From contig JAPXFQ010002722.1 in assembly GCA_028564705.1 (NCBI GenBank), forward strand, positions 1,612,001 through 1,676,000: a stretch of 64,000 nucleotides of DNA, given 5' to 3'. Under the pieces are notes generated by a model, which did not search any database, had not been told where the DNA came from, and saw only the letters and a list, made by a program, of their open reading frames with translations. The position numbers and the translations under genes are program-made. Positions 24,489 to 36,280 of this stretch are shown piece after piece. Position 1 is the stretch's first letter; every line of letters begins with the position of its first letter. Source of the DNA: Apricaphanius iberus (lineage: Eukaryota > Chordata > Actinopteri > Cyprinodontiformes > Aphaniidae).

Positions 24489-25271
24489 CAGTGCCCTACA
24501 AAAGTATTCATACCACTGAACTCATTCATGTTTTGTCACGCTGCAGCCACAAACTTCACAGCATTCTGTTTTGCTTTTATTTAATGGGCCAACACAAAGT
24601 AGTTTATAATGGTGAGAGCGGAAGGTAATCTGATATAATAGGATGGAAATATATGGTGTACAGATTCAGCCCCAGCAGTCAAGAATGTGTTGTAACCACC
24701 TTTGCTGCAAATGCAGCTTCTGCAGAGTCTACCACCTTTTTTACATCTACAGACTGATATTTCTGACCATTGTTTGTAAAATAGTTCAGGTGCAGTAGGA
24801 ATACAGCTTCTGGGAACATCAGCCAATCAGTCTCAAGGGAACAAAATGGTGTTCCTGCATTGGCTCTTTTGCAAACCCCAGCAAGTAGCATTGTGCCTAG
24901 GCATCTCAGCTTCCAAAGCTTCATTTTCCTAAGAATATTTTAGATATGGTCTACAAATAATAATAATAATCTGTCAATATGCAGTTACTATGCGAATAAT
25001 TTGGAATGCCAGTTTCTCAAAATATTAACGACTAGTTGTCCATCGCCTTCTGTCACCATATGACAGATTCAGCTTTTCAAAGATAAAAAAAAATGTAAGT
25101 GGTAATTGTTGAAAACCCTGGATGCCTTGGATCTTCTACTTATGCCAAAAGATGTTCCGCTTTATGTTTGTCTACCATTTAATACCTCTGTGAAATGTGA
25201 GGTTTGTTGCTGTAACCTGACAATATGTGGGAAAAGTTCCAAGGGGCGTGTATACTTTTGCAAGGTACAAT
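24489..25271 (-). mobile_element. Non-autonomous Tc1-derived element, about 780 bp
   Basis: Left end CAGTGCCCTACAAAAGTATTC and right end ...ACTTTTGCAAGGTAC are inverted copies extending about 55 bp with mismatches. The inner part (24660-24830) is antisense 3' transposase sequence with stops (for example CTACAGACTGATATTTCTGAC). Most of the transposase is deleted. TA duplications are no longer clear. Confidence 0.65.
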
Positions 25272-25648
25272 ATATACTTTTTTATGTGACTGGTCACATT
25301 AATAACAGAATGGATGGAGTTACAGCCTGTCATAATCCTGCTTAATTTTCCAGATTGTTCCAACAGCAGTCGGTGTGTTTAATCAGGCAAAGCTGATTAT
25401 GTAAAAACCTGTGAAAATGTATAGCAGCAGCTGAAATGGAAAGCTAATGTTTTTAAGTATTTTCCGCCGCATTGACGTCTTCAGGCTCAGGTAGAAATGA
25501 CCAGCAGATTTTTGCGAAAGCTGTGTTTTGCACCTTTTTAGACCTTGCAGCTGTTGTTTTTCATAATCGGCATGAGACACATTGGAACTCGCATCTTTAA
25601 GCAAGAGCGTATTCATTCTATTAATTTGTATCACTTGTTGGAGTAATT

Positions 25649-26038
25649 GTGGGTTGCTATGGCTACAACAACTCAGTATTGTCCCATTTAGACGGCGTTA
25701 TTGTTGACATGAAAAGGCATGCTTTGCACAGCTCTAGGAGGATTAATTTGTATCTTCAGTCACCGTTCGCTGAAGCATCACGGAACGCGAAGAATTTCCT
25801 GAACCATCTGAGAAATCTGAAGCATTCAAATGACAAACATATCATATATTCAAATTCCGTTCTTTGTCTTGGTGTAAATGACAGAAGAGCACTTCCATAC
25901 ATTCCTGATCTGATCACAACGTGGATTTTTTTGAAAGAAAAGATGAAGCTCAATGCAACAGCTTCAAACTTACCCATTAAAGAGTTCTGTCAAGGAAAAA
26001 GATCAGACAGAATTCGAGCCCAGAAACTTTCTTTATAA
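25649..26038 (+). other. 129-codon open frame, unknown, probably not a gene
   Basis: The frame begins MGCYGYNNS and ends RAQKLSL. Composition is moderately protein-like (Lys/Arg/Asn/Leu mix, one WIF stretch), but I recognise no domain. It lies inside intron 1 with no promoter or splice evidence, and an overlapping 73-codon frame runs on the other strand. It could be chance or a worn repeat-derived frame. Confidence 0.15.
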
Positions 26039-27859
26039 GGGTATAATTTTGGTACACTATTACTACAACATCCTGGCACAGTAATCCTGTGTATTAAATG
26101 AGTTTAAGAACCAGTTATGGCTGGGATTTTACTACCAACCACCTCAAGTCGGGCAATGTTACAGCTCTGGGAAATGATGGCCTTTAGCCATTGTTTGCTT
26201 ATTTTCTTTCCTCCCTCCATCTGCAAGTCTTCTTTCCAGTTTAAAGAGTCCCATTGGAGTCTGCTTGTGTTTGTGTTGCTCACTTTTCTTTCTCTAACTT
26301 TGGGTCTGAACATCAGTCACATGACTCCACCAGGTCACAATTAGCCCACAGACTGGTGCTGCAGCTCTGGCCGCTGGGGAGTTGTAGACACATGGCTCTG
26401 TTTTGTTTAATGACAGTGTGTGCAGCTGAGTCTAGAACGAGGGAGCCCTGGTCTGCAGGCAGATCGTCTCCCGCAGATTAAAGAGAAATGAGTATGCCTG
26501 CCTGCCATTTGGTACCCAAAGACTGATGTGCAACTCTTCTTTTAGCAGAAAAAACCCTAAAACATTGAGCTGACACTAGGAAGTTAAGGTCTTGCAGATA
26601 GCAGATGGTGGCTGGTTTGCTTTTCTCCTTCTGATTAACCACAGGACGTTTCTGTGATGCACTACTGGAGGCAGTCAGACTTCAATGTTTCTCTGCTCAG
26701 AAAGTGCTGGTTTATGATCTGAATTGCCTGCAGGAAAGTGACCACCTCCAGGGCTTCACAGCAGGACTGGGATTAACTGGAAATGTCTGGATGTAAATAA
26801 CAAATTATTAATTCCCTGTCTGATTATTATTTTTTCTTAACAAATGATAATACTTTTTATTTAGGATTTCATATGCTATCAGATTCTTCCTGATATCTTT
26901 GTTTGGGAAGAGGCAGCACACTGCTATCTGCAATTTTTTGGTTTCTCTAGGATTAAGGAAGTGCTCCTTTCCTGACAGGAAGTGTTTACAGCTTAGTGAC
27001 ATTCCCTTTTTTAGCTTGACAAGTCTGTGCTCGCCCCTTTTGTGTAGGCTGAATTTTCAGGTTGACGCTTGAATCCAAGTTAATGCCCCCGGCCGTTTCC
27101 GGCTGTAGGAAACTGTTACAGTTGATGACGGTCTGAGGACTTGCCCCTCAACCGGGTTGGTGTAACTTTACTCACCTTTTTGCTGTCCTGTCCAGAAAGG
27201 TGGGTGGTCAGCCACACAGCAATAGCAGCGCTGTGGGGCTCCACCCTGTTCTCTCACCCTTTTTGGGCTATGCAACTTGCAGAGATCTCGCTGGATCATC
27301 GCCACTGAGGTCATCCAGGGCCTCGGTCGTCAACGCCGTCCTCACATAGCATCACAAAAACCTCCAGCTTTGTTTACGGATAAACTGGCTTCTTTTCCTC
27401 CCTCCTTGGTGAAGAGAGACCAAAATCAAAGCTTCGCTCTCAGTGGACCTAACCACATTTTTACATGCAGTTCTGCTGTCCTAATCTTGTCAGTTTATCC
27501 CTTATGGAAGATAAATCGTTGTGCTGTCTGTGGTAGTACATTGTTATGTAAGGTTCAAATGGGAGTGAATTAAATGTCAACAGTTCATACTTGCAATCAG
27601 AATTATTTATATCTGTGAAGACTTTATGGAGTTATCAAGGAAGGCTTTTTTTCAGTAAGATTTTTCTTTGGATGCCTTTTTATATCTTGAGTGATTGATA
27701 AAATCAACTCAGAGAATGCATAATATAGTACTTTTGTGTAACTATGTATTGTTAAGATATGTCATAATAATTGTGTAAAGTAGAATTGAAACACAATTAA
27801 GCCTTTGGGAACTTGATAATTATCCTTTATTTGCTACAGTTGTGATGCTTACATTCCCT

Positions 27860-28285
27860 TTGACCACTTTATTAATCACACTTGTTTAGTTGCCTAACTG
27901 ATCTGCCAGGAAATCTGCAGGGGAATTTTCAGACAACCATCGGGTTAATACAGAATGGTTTGAAAATGAAAAATTGTCCAGTGAGCTGCAACCGTATAGC
28001 TGGAAATGCCTTTTTTGATTTCAGAGGAGAAGGGACAGACTATTTTAAGAATGATAAAAAAGAATACTCATGCAAACCAACCCACAAAGCAATGAAGGAA
28101 TGCAGAATGACATTTCTGGATGCACAAGATGCCAAACGTTAAAGCAAATGGACTACAGAAGCGGAACATCACACTCGGTGCCACTCCTCTCAGCTAAGGA
28201 CAGTTCACTGAGGCTACAATTTAGTACAGACTCGTTAAATGTAGACTAAATCGGATTGGGAAATCGTTGCCTCGTTCATAGAGTT
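27860..28285 (+). mobile_element. Decayed Tc1/mariner remnant (third family)
   Basis: Starts with a TIR-like GACCACTTTATTAATCACAC. It continues with broken transposase sequence: AATACAGAATGGTTTGAAAA, then GTGAGCTGCAACCGTATAGC, and GGTGCCACTCCTCTCAGCTA (28180-28199). The pattern matches a common fish Tc1-like family with CACTTTATTAGG ends. The catalytic region is missing and the frame is broken. Confidence 0.65.
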
Positions 28286-29708
28286 AATGGCTATGTATGT
28301 CAGGATGCAACTTTATTTTGTTTCAATTTACTCCAATTCTCCCACATATATGAATATATAAAACGGGCCTTATTTTTATCATGAGTTTGACCAAAGTGAA
28401 GAGTGAAATTTGTGCCGTTACACTGTGAATAAATCACTCATGCGCACTTGCAGAGGATCACTATATTTTATAAGATTCCAGCATTCCACCATGAAACCTG
28501 AATTATTTTTCAACTCTTGAGCCACACCGCTTACTGTATGTAGAAAACACTGCCAATAAATCTATCACACAGGGACCGGGACAGAGTAAGGAAATTGGAC
28601 TTTTCCAAGCGTGACGTCAAGTACTTAATCTTGAATATCTGTCGCATATTAAGAGGACCTTCATAGTGTGCAACCCATGGGCTCCTCTTTTCTCTCCATT
28701 GGAGGTCTTAAGTGGCTATGCGGATTTTGTTTCCATGAATGAGGTCCGCCGGGACAAGTTGAGGTGCTTTTTGTGCTTCACCGCCTTGGGTGCTTTAACA
28801 AAAGATGCATTCGTTCTTCAGGAGACGTGAGTATTCAGAATAGGAATTTATCTAGCAGAAGGGTGCACATTTAGCATTTTAAAAGTGTGAAAGCCAAAGT
28901 AATTATACCCCATATTTGTGTTAGAAGTAAAGGAGAGGGCAGTGTGGCTGCATTGGCAGTTAGTTTGAGGTGTTATGTTGATAAAAATAGTTATGTAATG
29001 CCTTTTCTGACTGGTGGTCTAGAAGCAAATCATTTTTACTAAATTACCATTGGTATGAATATGTCATAGCCTAGAAATTTAGACAAACCATACAAGTAGT
29101 ACAAATTCTAGAAGATCATCAATCTTTTTAAAACACAAACAAAATCACACATAGAAACCTAGCTTTCCTTCAGTAATTCAACATGAAAATTAATGACAAA
29201 AAAAGAAAACACTTGCAGGTTCCTTGATTAAGACTGTAGATTTTGAATCTACTAGAAGAAGGCAAAGATTTAAAAGATCATCAGTTTTTATGCATCAAAG
29301 TCTGTCTCTAAATGTTGTTTTGAAAAAGTATTTTTACAAACATAATAAAGCACATCAAAGTACATGTTACACAAATTCTATTATAAACAGCTTAATATGT
29401 TTGGGAGAGTCCCTAAATTTCTAGGTGATTCAATCAATTAGAATCTGTCGGTTTTCGCCTTGATCACCTCTGACTAGTAATTGGCAGGTCAAATGCAAAT
29501 GAGAAGGTTTTTATTCTATTCAGTAATTGCAACAAAATGAAGACTTATAAGCTATTTCCATTCTATAAACGCCAACCAACAGCATTTACATTAATTTAGA
29601 TGAATAAAAAACAACAATTTGTCTATCAAATAACCTGAAACATTTTTTTGTTTTATTTTCTGTTTTGAAGTCATGAGAAAAAAAATGAGTCTGTCAATAT
29701 TGGGTATT

Positions 29709-30350
29709 AGTTTATACGTCTCTGTCAGAAAGTTTGCACCCAGACACAGACGTATTGATGGAGACAGTTTTCGTTTATACTTCTCCATTGGTGGGTCGGT
29801 TTTGCAAAGCAATTCCCCACCAGGACAGCAGGGGGTGCTAGCTTTTTTGGGCAGATCTGCCTACCATTGCTGTGTCAACTAGAGTTTCTTTTCTTCAGCT
29901 TGCTAACGCTTCCCCTCCTCATGGAGCAATGATGGACAGAAAGTAAGTTTTGATTGAGCTAGAAAGCTTTAACTAGAAGTGCAGCTCATCGAATACTCTA
30001 AAACACGTGAAGAAAAACAACTTTTTTGTTGTTCTCTACACCTCCTTGTGTTCAATTTTGGCTAAAGACCATATTAGATAAACTGGCCTTGCACTGTAAA
30101 GCATCTAGTGGCCAAACCCTGCACTGACTACTGATAGCATCGATTATAGAGCATCGTTCAGGGGAAATGATCAAAGGCTGTTGTTGTGCTGACCAATTAC
30201 AGGCATACACACTCCGTTGATTGAGATGTATAGTTCAAAAATTGGGCTTTCCTCTGTGCATCATTGTGAAAGTGACCGACATCCCTTGCGTCGACGTATA
30301 AGGGTGTTGCGTCTGTTTTGAAGTAGACGGAGAAGTATAAACTAGGCTTT
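29709..30350. mobile_element. PIF/Harbinger-like MITE, about 640 bp
   Basis: Left AGTTTATACGTCTCTGTC and right end read inward AGTTTATACTTCTCCGTC are inverted repeats. Further subterminal copies of the ACGCAGACGTAT / TTTATACTTCTCC motif follow inside. The AGTTTATACTTCTGCG-type end recalls fish Harbinger families. The three-base target duplication is not clear. Confidence 0.6.
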
Positions 30351-30354
30351 AGAA

Positions 30355-30705
30355 GACTGGGGGCGACTGGTGCAGGGGGTTCACAGGTTGCCTTGCAATC
30401 AGAGGGTTGCTGGTTCAAATCCCCGAGCCCCATCTGTCTCAGTCGTTGTGTCCTTGGGCAAGACACTTCCTCCACCGCCTACTGGTGTTGGCCAGAGGGG
30501 CCTACTGGTGTTGGCCAGAGGGGCCGATGGCGCTATATGGTAGCCTCGCCTCTGTCAGTCTACCCCAGGGCAGCTGTGGCTACGACTGTAGCTTGCTTCC
30601 AGCAGTGTGTGAATTTGAGAGTGAATGAATAATGGAATTTGTAAAGCGTCTTTGAGTGTCCAGAAAAGCGCTATATAAGTTTGAGGCATTATTATTAATA
30701 TTAAG
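30355..30705 (+). repeat. tRNA-derived SINE, nearly complete
   Basis: RNA polymerase III A-box-like TGGTGCAGGGG (30368-30378) and B box GGTTCAAATCC (30412-30422). The body has CTTGGGCAAGACACTTCC and the tail GAAAAGCGCTATATAAG ends in an ATT-rich run. A 23-bp piece is tandemly duplicated (30478-30500 and 30501-30523). Not a functional tRNA gene: no cloverleaf forms. Confidence 0.8.
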
Positions 30706-31984
30706 TGGAAGTCTGAATCTGCCTGGAAATGCCTGATAGGCACATCTCTAATATTTGGGGTTTGTTGGGTCATCACTGCAATGATTGATGATTTTTATGA
30801 GATTGCTGCATCCACCTATAAACTCCAGAGCAGAAACGCTTTCCTACAGACTTTCAAAATGAGATGACAAGTGATTTTAGCAATGCATTGTGCATACACT
30901 GAATGTTTCCCTGGTTTAAAGTGAACTTTTATAACAGGATGGCAGCAGTTGCCAGCCTGACACTATATACATAAGCTTTAGGGGACTTGACTTAACTCTA
31001 AACTGCTTTTCAACATGCTTTAGCCTAGTGAATAATGCTTTAACACTCAAAATCAGATTTCCTGATTGCCACCGAAGGAACAAGAGGAATACAAAAGGTA
31101 ATAGTAAGCGTTGCATACGCTCGAATCGCTTCACATTGAGAAAGTTGTCTTTTACTGAGAACATGTACGGGATTGTGTATGAAATGTACACCAGTTTACC
31201 TGAAAAAAAATAGCGTTTTAAATTAAACTCCTTGACTCCCTTAATAAGGACAGAACAAGAAAGACTGCTTTCCTGCGAACAATTGAAAATGACAAGCTGC
31301 TGCTATTTTTAGCCTTATAAAAGCTTCTCTTAACTTCCTGAGTTTCTGGAAAGTGTCAGCCATGGCGTACGAGTTCACAAGTCTTAATATGGGCTGATTA
31401 AAACACTGACAAGTAACACAAGTCATTCTCTTCTGTCAATAGTTGGATTTACATGATTTTAGGATACTATAATGACTCAATAGCCACTTAAGGCTCCCTA
31501 ATTGCTTTAAAATACTCAGGGGTTGTACTTGTAGTAGTGTAGCATGCTTTCAGCCTCTTTCTTACTAAACTGACATCTGCATACTCACACACACACAGAC
31601 CAGATTACACTGTGGGGAATTGTATCACTATCGTTATCACGACATCTTGAAGCATTCAACATGAGCCTCAATGCACAGAAGAACCTTGTTCACCCTGGTG
31701 GCCTGTGAATGTTGCTTCATCTGGGAAATGGTACAGAGATTAGAAGAACCAACATTTTATGTGGTTTTGGTCCTAAAAGGAGATGGGAATGCAGTAAATA
31801 AGGTGATACCCGCAGTGCAGATGTGTCAGAGGGAGACATGTGTAAAACGGATGGTAGAGCACATTGATGTGTGTATAAACTAATATCCAATGTGGACAGA
31901 TTTTCAGATTTTTTTCCCCCTCATAATTAAAAAAAACAACATATAGCAGGTTATTTGATAGACAAATATTTTTTTCATGAATCC

Positions 31985-32760
31985 AAATAAATGCATATGT
32001 GTAGGCATTCAGGTTCACACCCGGTGGATGTCTGGCAGGGTATGGGTGGACCGATGTATCGGGCAGATGTTTGCCATTTGGCGGTATTGGCCGGTGTTGC
32101 CCTTTTCGGTGGGGCTTGTTCTGGGTTGGGGGCGTCCGCTGGCGGCCCGGTGCTGTTCTTGGATGTGGGGAGCCCCGGGTCAACGCAATGGCTGTGTTTC
32201 CCTTAGAGACGGAGTGGGGCCTCGCTTTTGGTGTTTCGGAGACCTGTGGCCATGTGTGTGTCGGAAGTGGCCAGTGGGGTGTTGTTTCCCCTGCGGATGG
32301 AGGAGGGTACGGGCCGTGTGGCGTTGTTGCTGACCGACGATGCGGTGGTTGAATGATTGTGGTTGGCGTTAGGCGCTATGTGGAGCTGCAGGTAGCTTGC
32401 TTTCTTGCCGTATTGGCTATGATTTTCTGGGTTGCATTGTCATTCGTGTTGCTTGCTGGGTGAGGAGGGAGCAGGGGATGTGGATCTCTATTTGGATGCA
32501 GACCGGTTTCTGTGTTTTTTCCGTTTGTTGTGCAAGTGTGGGGAGAGGATTGTCTGCTCTAGTGACGTGTTATGGCAGGGGTTTGTATTTTGCATCATGT
32601 ATTTAGTTTTCAAGTTGGATCTGTTGGGTGTTGTCTGGTCAGGGGTATTGGAGGTCAATAGGGATGTGGACCTGTCCTTGCATGTGAGGCATGCTGTGGT
32701 TTTCTTTTGTGATCTGGCTATTGAGATTTGGTCTGTGGTGCATATACATCTCAAGTGGAA
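31985..32760. repeat. Strand-asymmetric G/T-rich block, unclassified
   Basis: The + strand is rich in G and T and poor in A, and switches back to ordinary AT-rich DNA on both sides. Low A content removes stop codons, which produces several overlapping frames of 69-120 codons; none resembles a protein. No TIRs or target duplication found. It could be an interspersed repeat of the G/T-biased type seen in fish genomes. Confidence 0.5.
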
Positions 32761-33024
32761 CATTATAACAAAATCTCTAATGCTCCTCTTGTGAAATTAA
32801 ATCTGTTGAGCTTCTACTTGGCACCCAGACATCGATTCCAGGTGCCACACTATCAGACAAGACATGTGTAATAAACATGTGTAATTCTAACCTTGTTTCA
32901 AGTTGCTTCCTGAATTTATCCCTAACCTGTCTGCTAAAGCTGTTTTCTTCTGTCTTTGTAATGCAGTTTGTTCCCTAATAAACCTCTGAAGGCTTCACGA
33001 ACCGTCTGGATGTCTGGGGTCAAA

Positions 33025-33330
33025 TTACACGCAGGTCGACTATTTAGTCGTTATGTTACTTACGAAGGCACGTGGTTGCACTGGATTTTATTTAGGTGAA
33101 TTTGGTTAGGTAATTTAGGTAAAGCTGCTATAAATACAAATATATCTGACATTTTTTACATTTTTCTTTGGTTTTATATTTTGAAAATTATGCAGTTTTC
33201 CTTCCAGTTTGTTCTACTTTGTGCTGATGTGTCAATACCGAAATCAAAGACACTGAAGTTTATGTTTTGTCATGTGAAAATTTTTGAGAAAGTTAAAGGG
33301 GCGTGAATACTCTTGCAGAGCTCTATAGAC
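33025..33330 (+). mobile_element. Tc1-derived fragment, terminal part
   Basis: Phrases TGGTTGCACTGGATTTTATT (33073-33092), TCTACTTTGTGCTGATGTG and the terminal AAAGGGGCGTGAATACTCTTGC correspond to the ends of the most common Tc1 family in this window. It lacks transposase. Confidence 0.65.
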
Positions 33331-35980
33331 AAAATATTGGTTTATCTCTGGATATGCCCTCACCACTCCATGGGGCCCAGTAGCTTCAGATGCACTGCAA
33401 AGCAGCGGCTCTATAGCAAATAAATTTATTTGATTACTTACCTCTCCAGCCTCCTAAGTAGGCCTTTAAAAGAGCCACATCACTCTTTGAGGCTCCCAGA
33501 GAGCCAGGAACACTCTTGTGGCAACTGTGTTTCTCAGGAAAACATTTCAATAAACTTTCATTAATGTCAGGACTGTATTGTGGGAAATGCACTCCTGCAT
33601 TGCCTCTCCCCAAGCAAAGCCAGTTTTCCATCTGCCTAATATATGTGGGAGATGTAGAAGCCAGCAGGGCTCAGTCCTCACAAGGGGCTTCGAATGAATT
33701 GTAACCAGATTTGGGCTTGCTTCTTACAAACATGACGGCATCTTGAAAACTGTGTTATGTCAACATAGAAGCTTTGAGCGTTTTCTTCTTAAATAAAGTG
33801 CCTTGAGGGTGTATTTCTTGACAGTATGTTCTTCTTAGAAAAAGGCAGAGTTATCGCAGCATGGCTGCACACACAGCATTCATCCTGTACATCCAGACAT
33901 GCAGAGAATAGGGGAGCCATCAATGAGGCGCATTCAACTTTTGTCTCTCCACCCAACAGGCGTAAACATACTTCATACATGTCAGTCTGTTCGCCAACTG
34001 TATTCTGCTGGGGGGGGGGAAAGCATCTCCTCAGCCATTGTCTCCTTTCCCCTCCCTCCCTATCTCTTCTGCATTGGCTGTCTTTCCTCACAATGGAGGC
34101 ATGCTTTTCTTTTATGTCACACCGAAGAACAAAAGAGCAATAGAACAAAACAAAAAAACCTTTTGAAATGCCATAATGCAATTGAGCTGCTAAGCACTGG
34201 GGTGTATTAGGTTATCAGTGACTAAAATCCCCTGTGGCGTGAGGCATAAATCACACACGTCAGCCCTTTTTCTTCCGCTCTCTTCTCATTCTGCAGCCTG
34301 CTGATTTTTCTGGCAGTCTCAGAGGGACTTCAACCTTGACTAGCCCCTGATGCAGCCAATACTTACAGGACTAGTCATGACATTGATACCATGATCTGAT
34401 TGCATTTATCTATCAGAAGTAAAGCTCTATATACTTCAATCTCCCCTGTTGTTTAATAGGCTGATTCTACGCTGGGTTTGCTGTAAAGTCATGTGTAGCC
34501 TACTTGCTGTTCAATTTGATTATCATGGTTTCTTTTGACCACATTGGATGTATTACTGAAGATGCGACGGCCTGTTTTTTGTTTTGTTTTTTAAAACCCC
34601 CCCCAAAAAAAACCCATCTCTGGGCTCAAATATCATGTAATGTAGTTTTGAAATGTTTATTCTTTTTGTCCTTTATTATCTGATGAGCTTGTTGAACTCA
34701 TTAGGCATTAAGAGTGCAGGAGGAGAACTGGTGCCCACATTTTCACCGCTTCTAATGGAAAACCTGCGCTGAATAAAAGTGTAATCCTAGAAGCTCTTCT
34801 GTCATCTGAACACTGAGCCAAAATGGCAGGTGCCTGCTTTGTTAATGCTCTTCTCTCTGTTCCCACTGATCTGAGGTCAGGGAGCCGCAGTGCATTTCAA
34901 GAAGATTTCATTTTTATTTTATTTTTTAAACTTCCTTTGACTTATACCTGCCATGGCTCGAGCGGCTCACACAGTCAGCCAGGATCTGAGCTACAAAATC
35001 CAGTAATTATGTGGGCCCTCTCTCTCTTCATCTTGTGGACCAGTGAAGGACCCAGCTGCCACAGGGATATGACCTAAGCCTGTCAGGTGTCTATATGAGA
35101 TTCATGTGGCCTTGCATCACAGCTTAGCAAAGGCCTGATATATGGGGGCAGCATAGTGCTGACGGGAAAAATTTTACTTTCATGACAAATGTGGCTTGGC
35201 TGCAGTCCTGACACACCCTGGCATGCTACAAGGCAGATGGTGTATCCCCAGGCACTGCTGCCGTTCTGTAATGCCCCTCTACTCACAATCCAATACCTCT
35301 CCCTCTGCTGAGGAGTCATCGACAGGAAGGAGTCACTGGAACTATTAAAATTTAGAAATATTAGGTGCATTATTCACTGTATGAATTTTGCTGCAGGCGA
35401 TGGGTGATGCCTCATTTGAGTTTTATTTAAAATCTTCATGCTTCAAAGGACTAACAGGGACTGTATGTGTTGTTGAAATGTAATGATTTGCCTTTATGCC
35501 CAAGCTAAAAAATTAAAGACACCCAGAGGACTGGACTGGGATCTGTAATCGACCAGTTCTCACCCTGATTGATGCTTACCAGTGACCAATTCCATTTTTT
35601 TTTTCCTGGATCAGCAAATGCTACATACTGGGGTCATATGGTACGTTTTATTAGTTATTACTAGGTTTAGATAACTTAAAACTAGATATTCTAAGCATTG
35701 TTAAGGTGCAAAAAATGTCTGTAGAAACACTGACACTAAGAAGTTCTATTAGGTGGAAGAAAATACAGTTTCTTCTACCAGATGTAGAAGGAATAACCTA
35801 GACCTGTTTGCAGGTTATTCTGGCTGTAAGGGAGGTTTTTTTTATAGCAGATGACGAAAAGTTGAACGTATTAGTGCAAAGTTGCTGTTAGCCCCTTTTG
35901 AGCTTCAACCTCTGTCCGTCTTAATGGTTCACTGTTTTTTTTGTTTTTGTTTTTTGTTTTTTTCTATTTTTATTTTAAAG

Positions 35981-36280
35981 GCAAGGCAATTTTTGTTTTA
36001 TAGCACACTTTCACCAACAAGGCAATTCAATGTGCTTTACATGATTCAGTGGTTAAAAAAATATTTATATATATATATATATGATTAAAGCATGGAAAGT
36101 AAAAACAGCAATTAAGAATAAAACCTGATAAGTATAAAAAAATACAACATTAGAGAAAGTAAAAAAAAGCAAAAATGTAATTAAGCGTCCATGGTTTACT
36201 CAAAGACAGCTCTAGATAGATGAGTTTTAAGTTTGATTCAAAGCAGCTCAGTGTTTCAGCAGCTTTGCAGTCATCAGGCA
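35981..36280 (+). repeat. Interspersed repeat, copy 1 (paired with 51537)
   Basis: AAGGCAAGGCAATTTTTG, then CACCAACAAGGCAATTCAATG, a TA run, then AGATGAGTTTTAAGTTTGATTC and CTCAGTGTTTCAGCAGC. The same order of phrases recurs at 51537-51790 in the same orientation. A SINE- or LINE-related fish repeat; family not assigned. Confidence 0.65.
36065..36082. repeat. AT microsatellite
   Basis: Short TA run inside the interspersed repeat. Confidence 0.7.

Noticed and set aside
30355..30430. Possible tRNA gene
   Set aside because: A and B boxes are present, but it is the head of a SINE and does not form a tRNA cloverleaf.
31977..32794. Overlapping plus-strand frames of 69-120 codons
   Set aside because: They arise because the block has little A and hence few stop codons; Trp/Gly/Cys/Val-rich composition is not protein-like.
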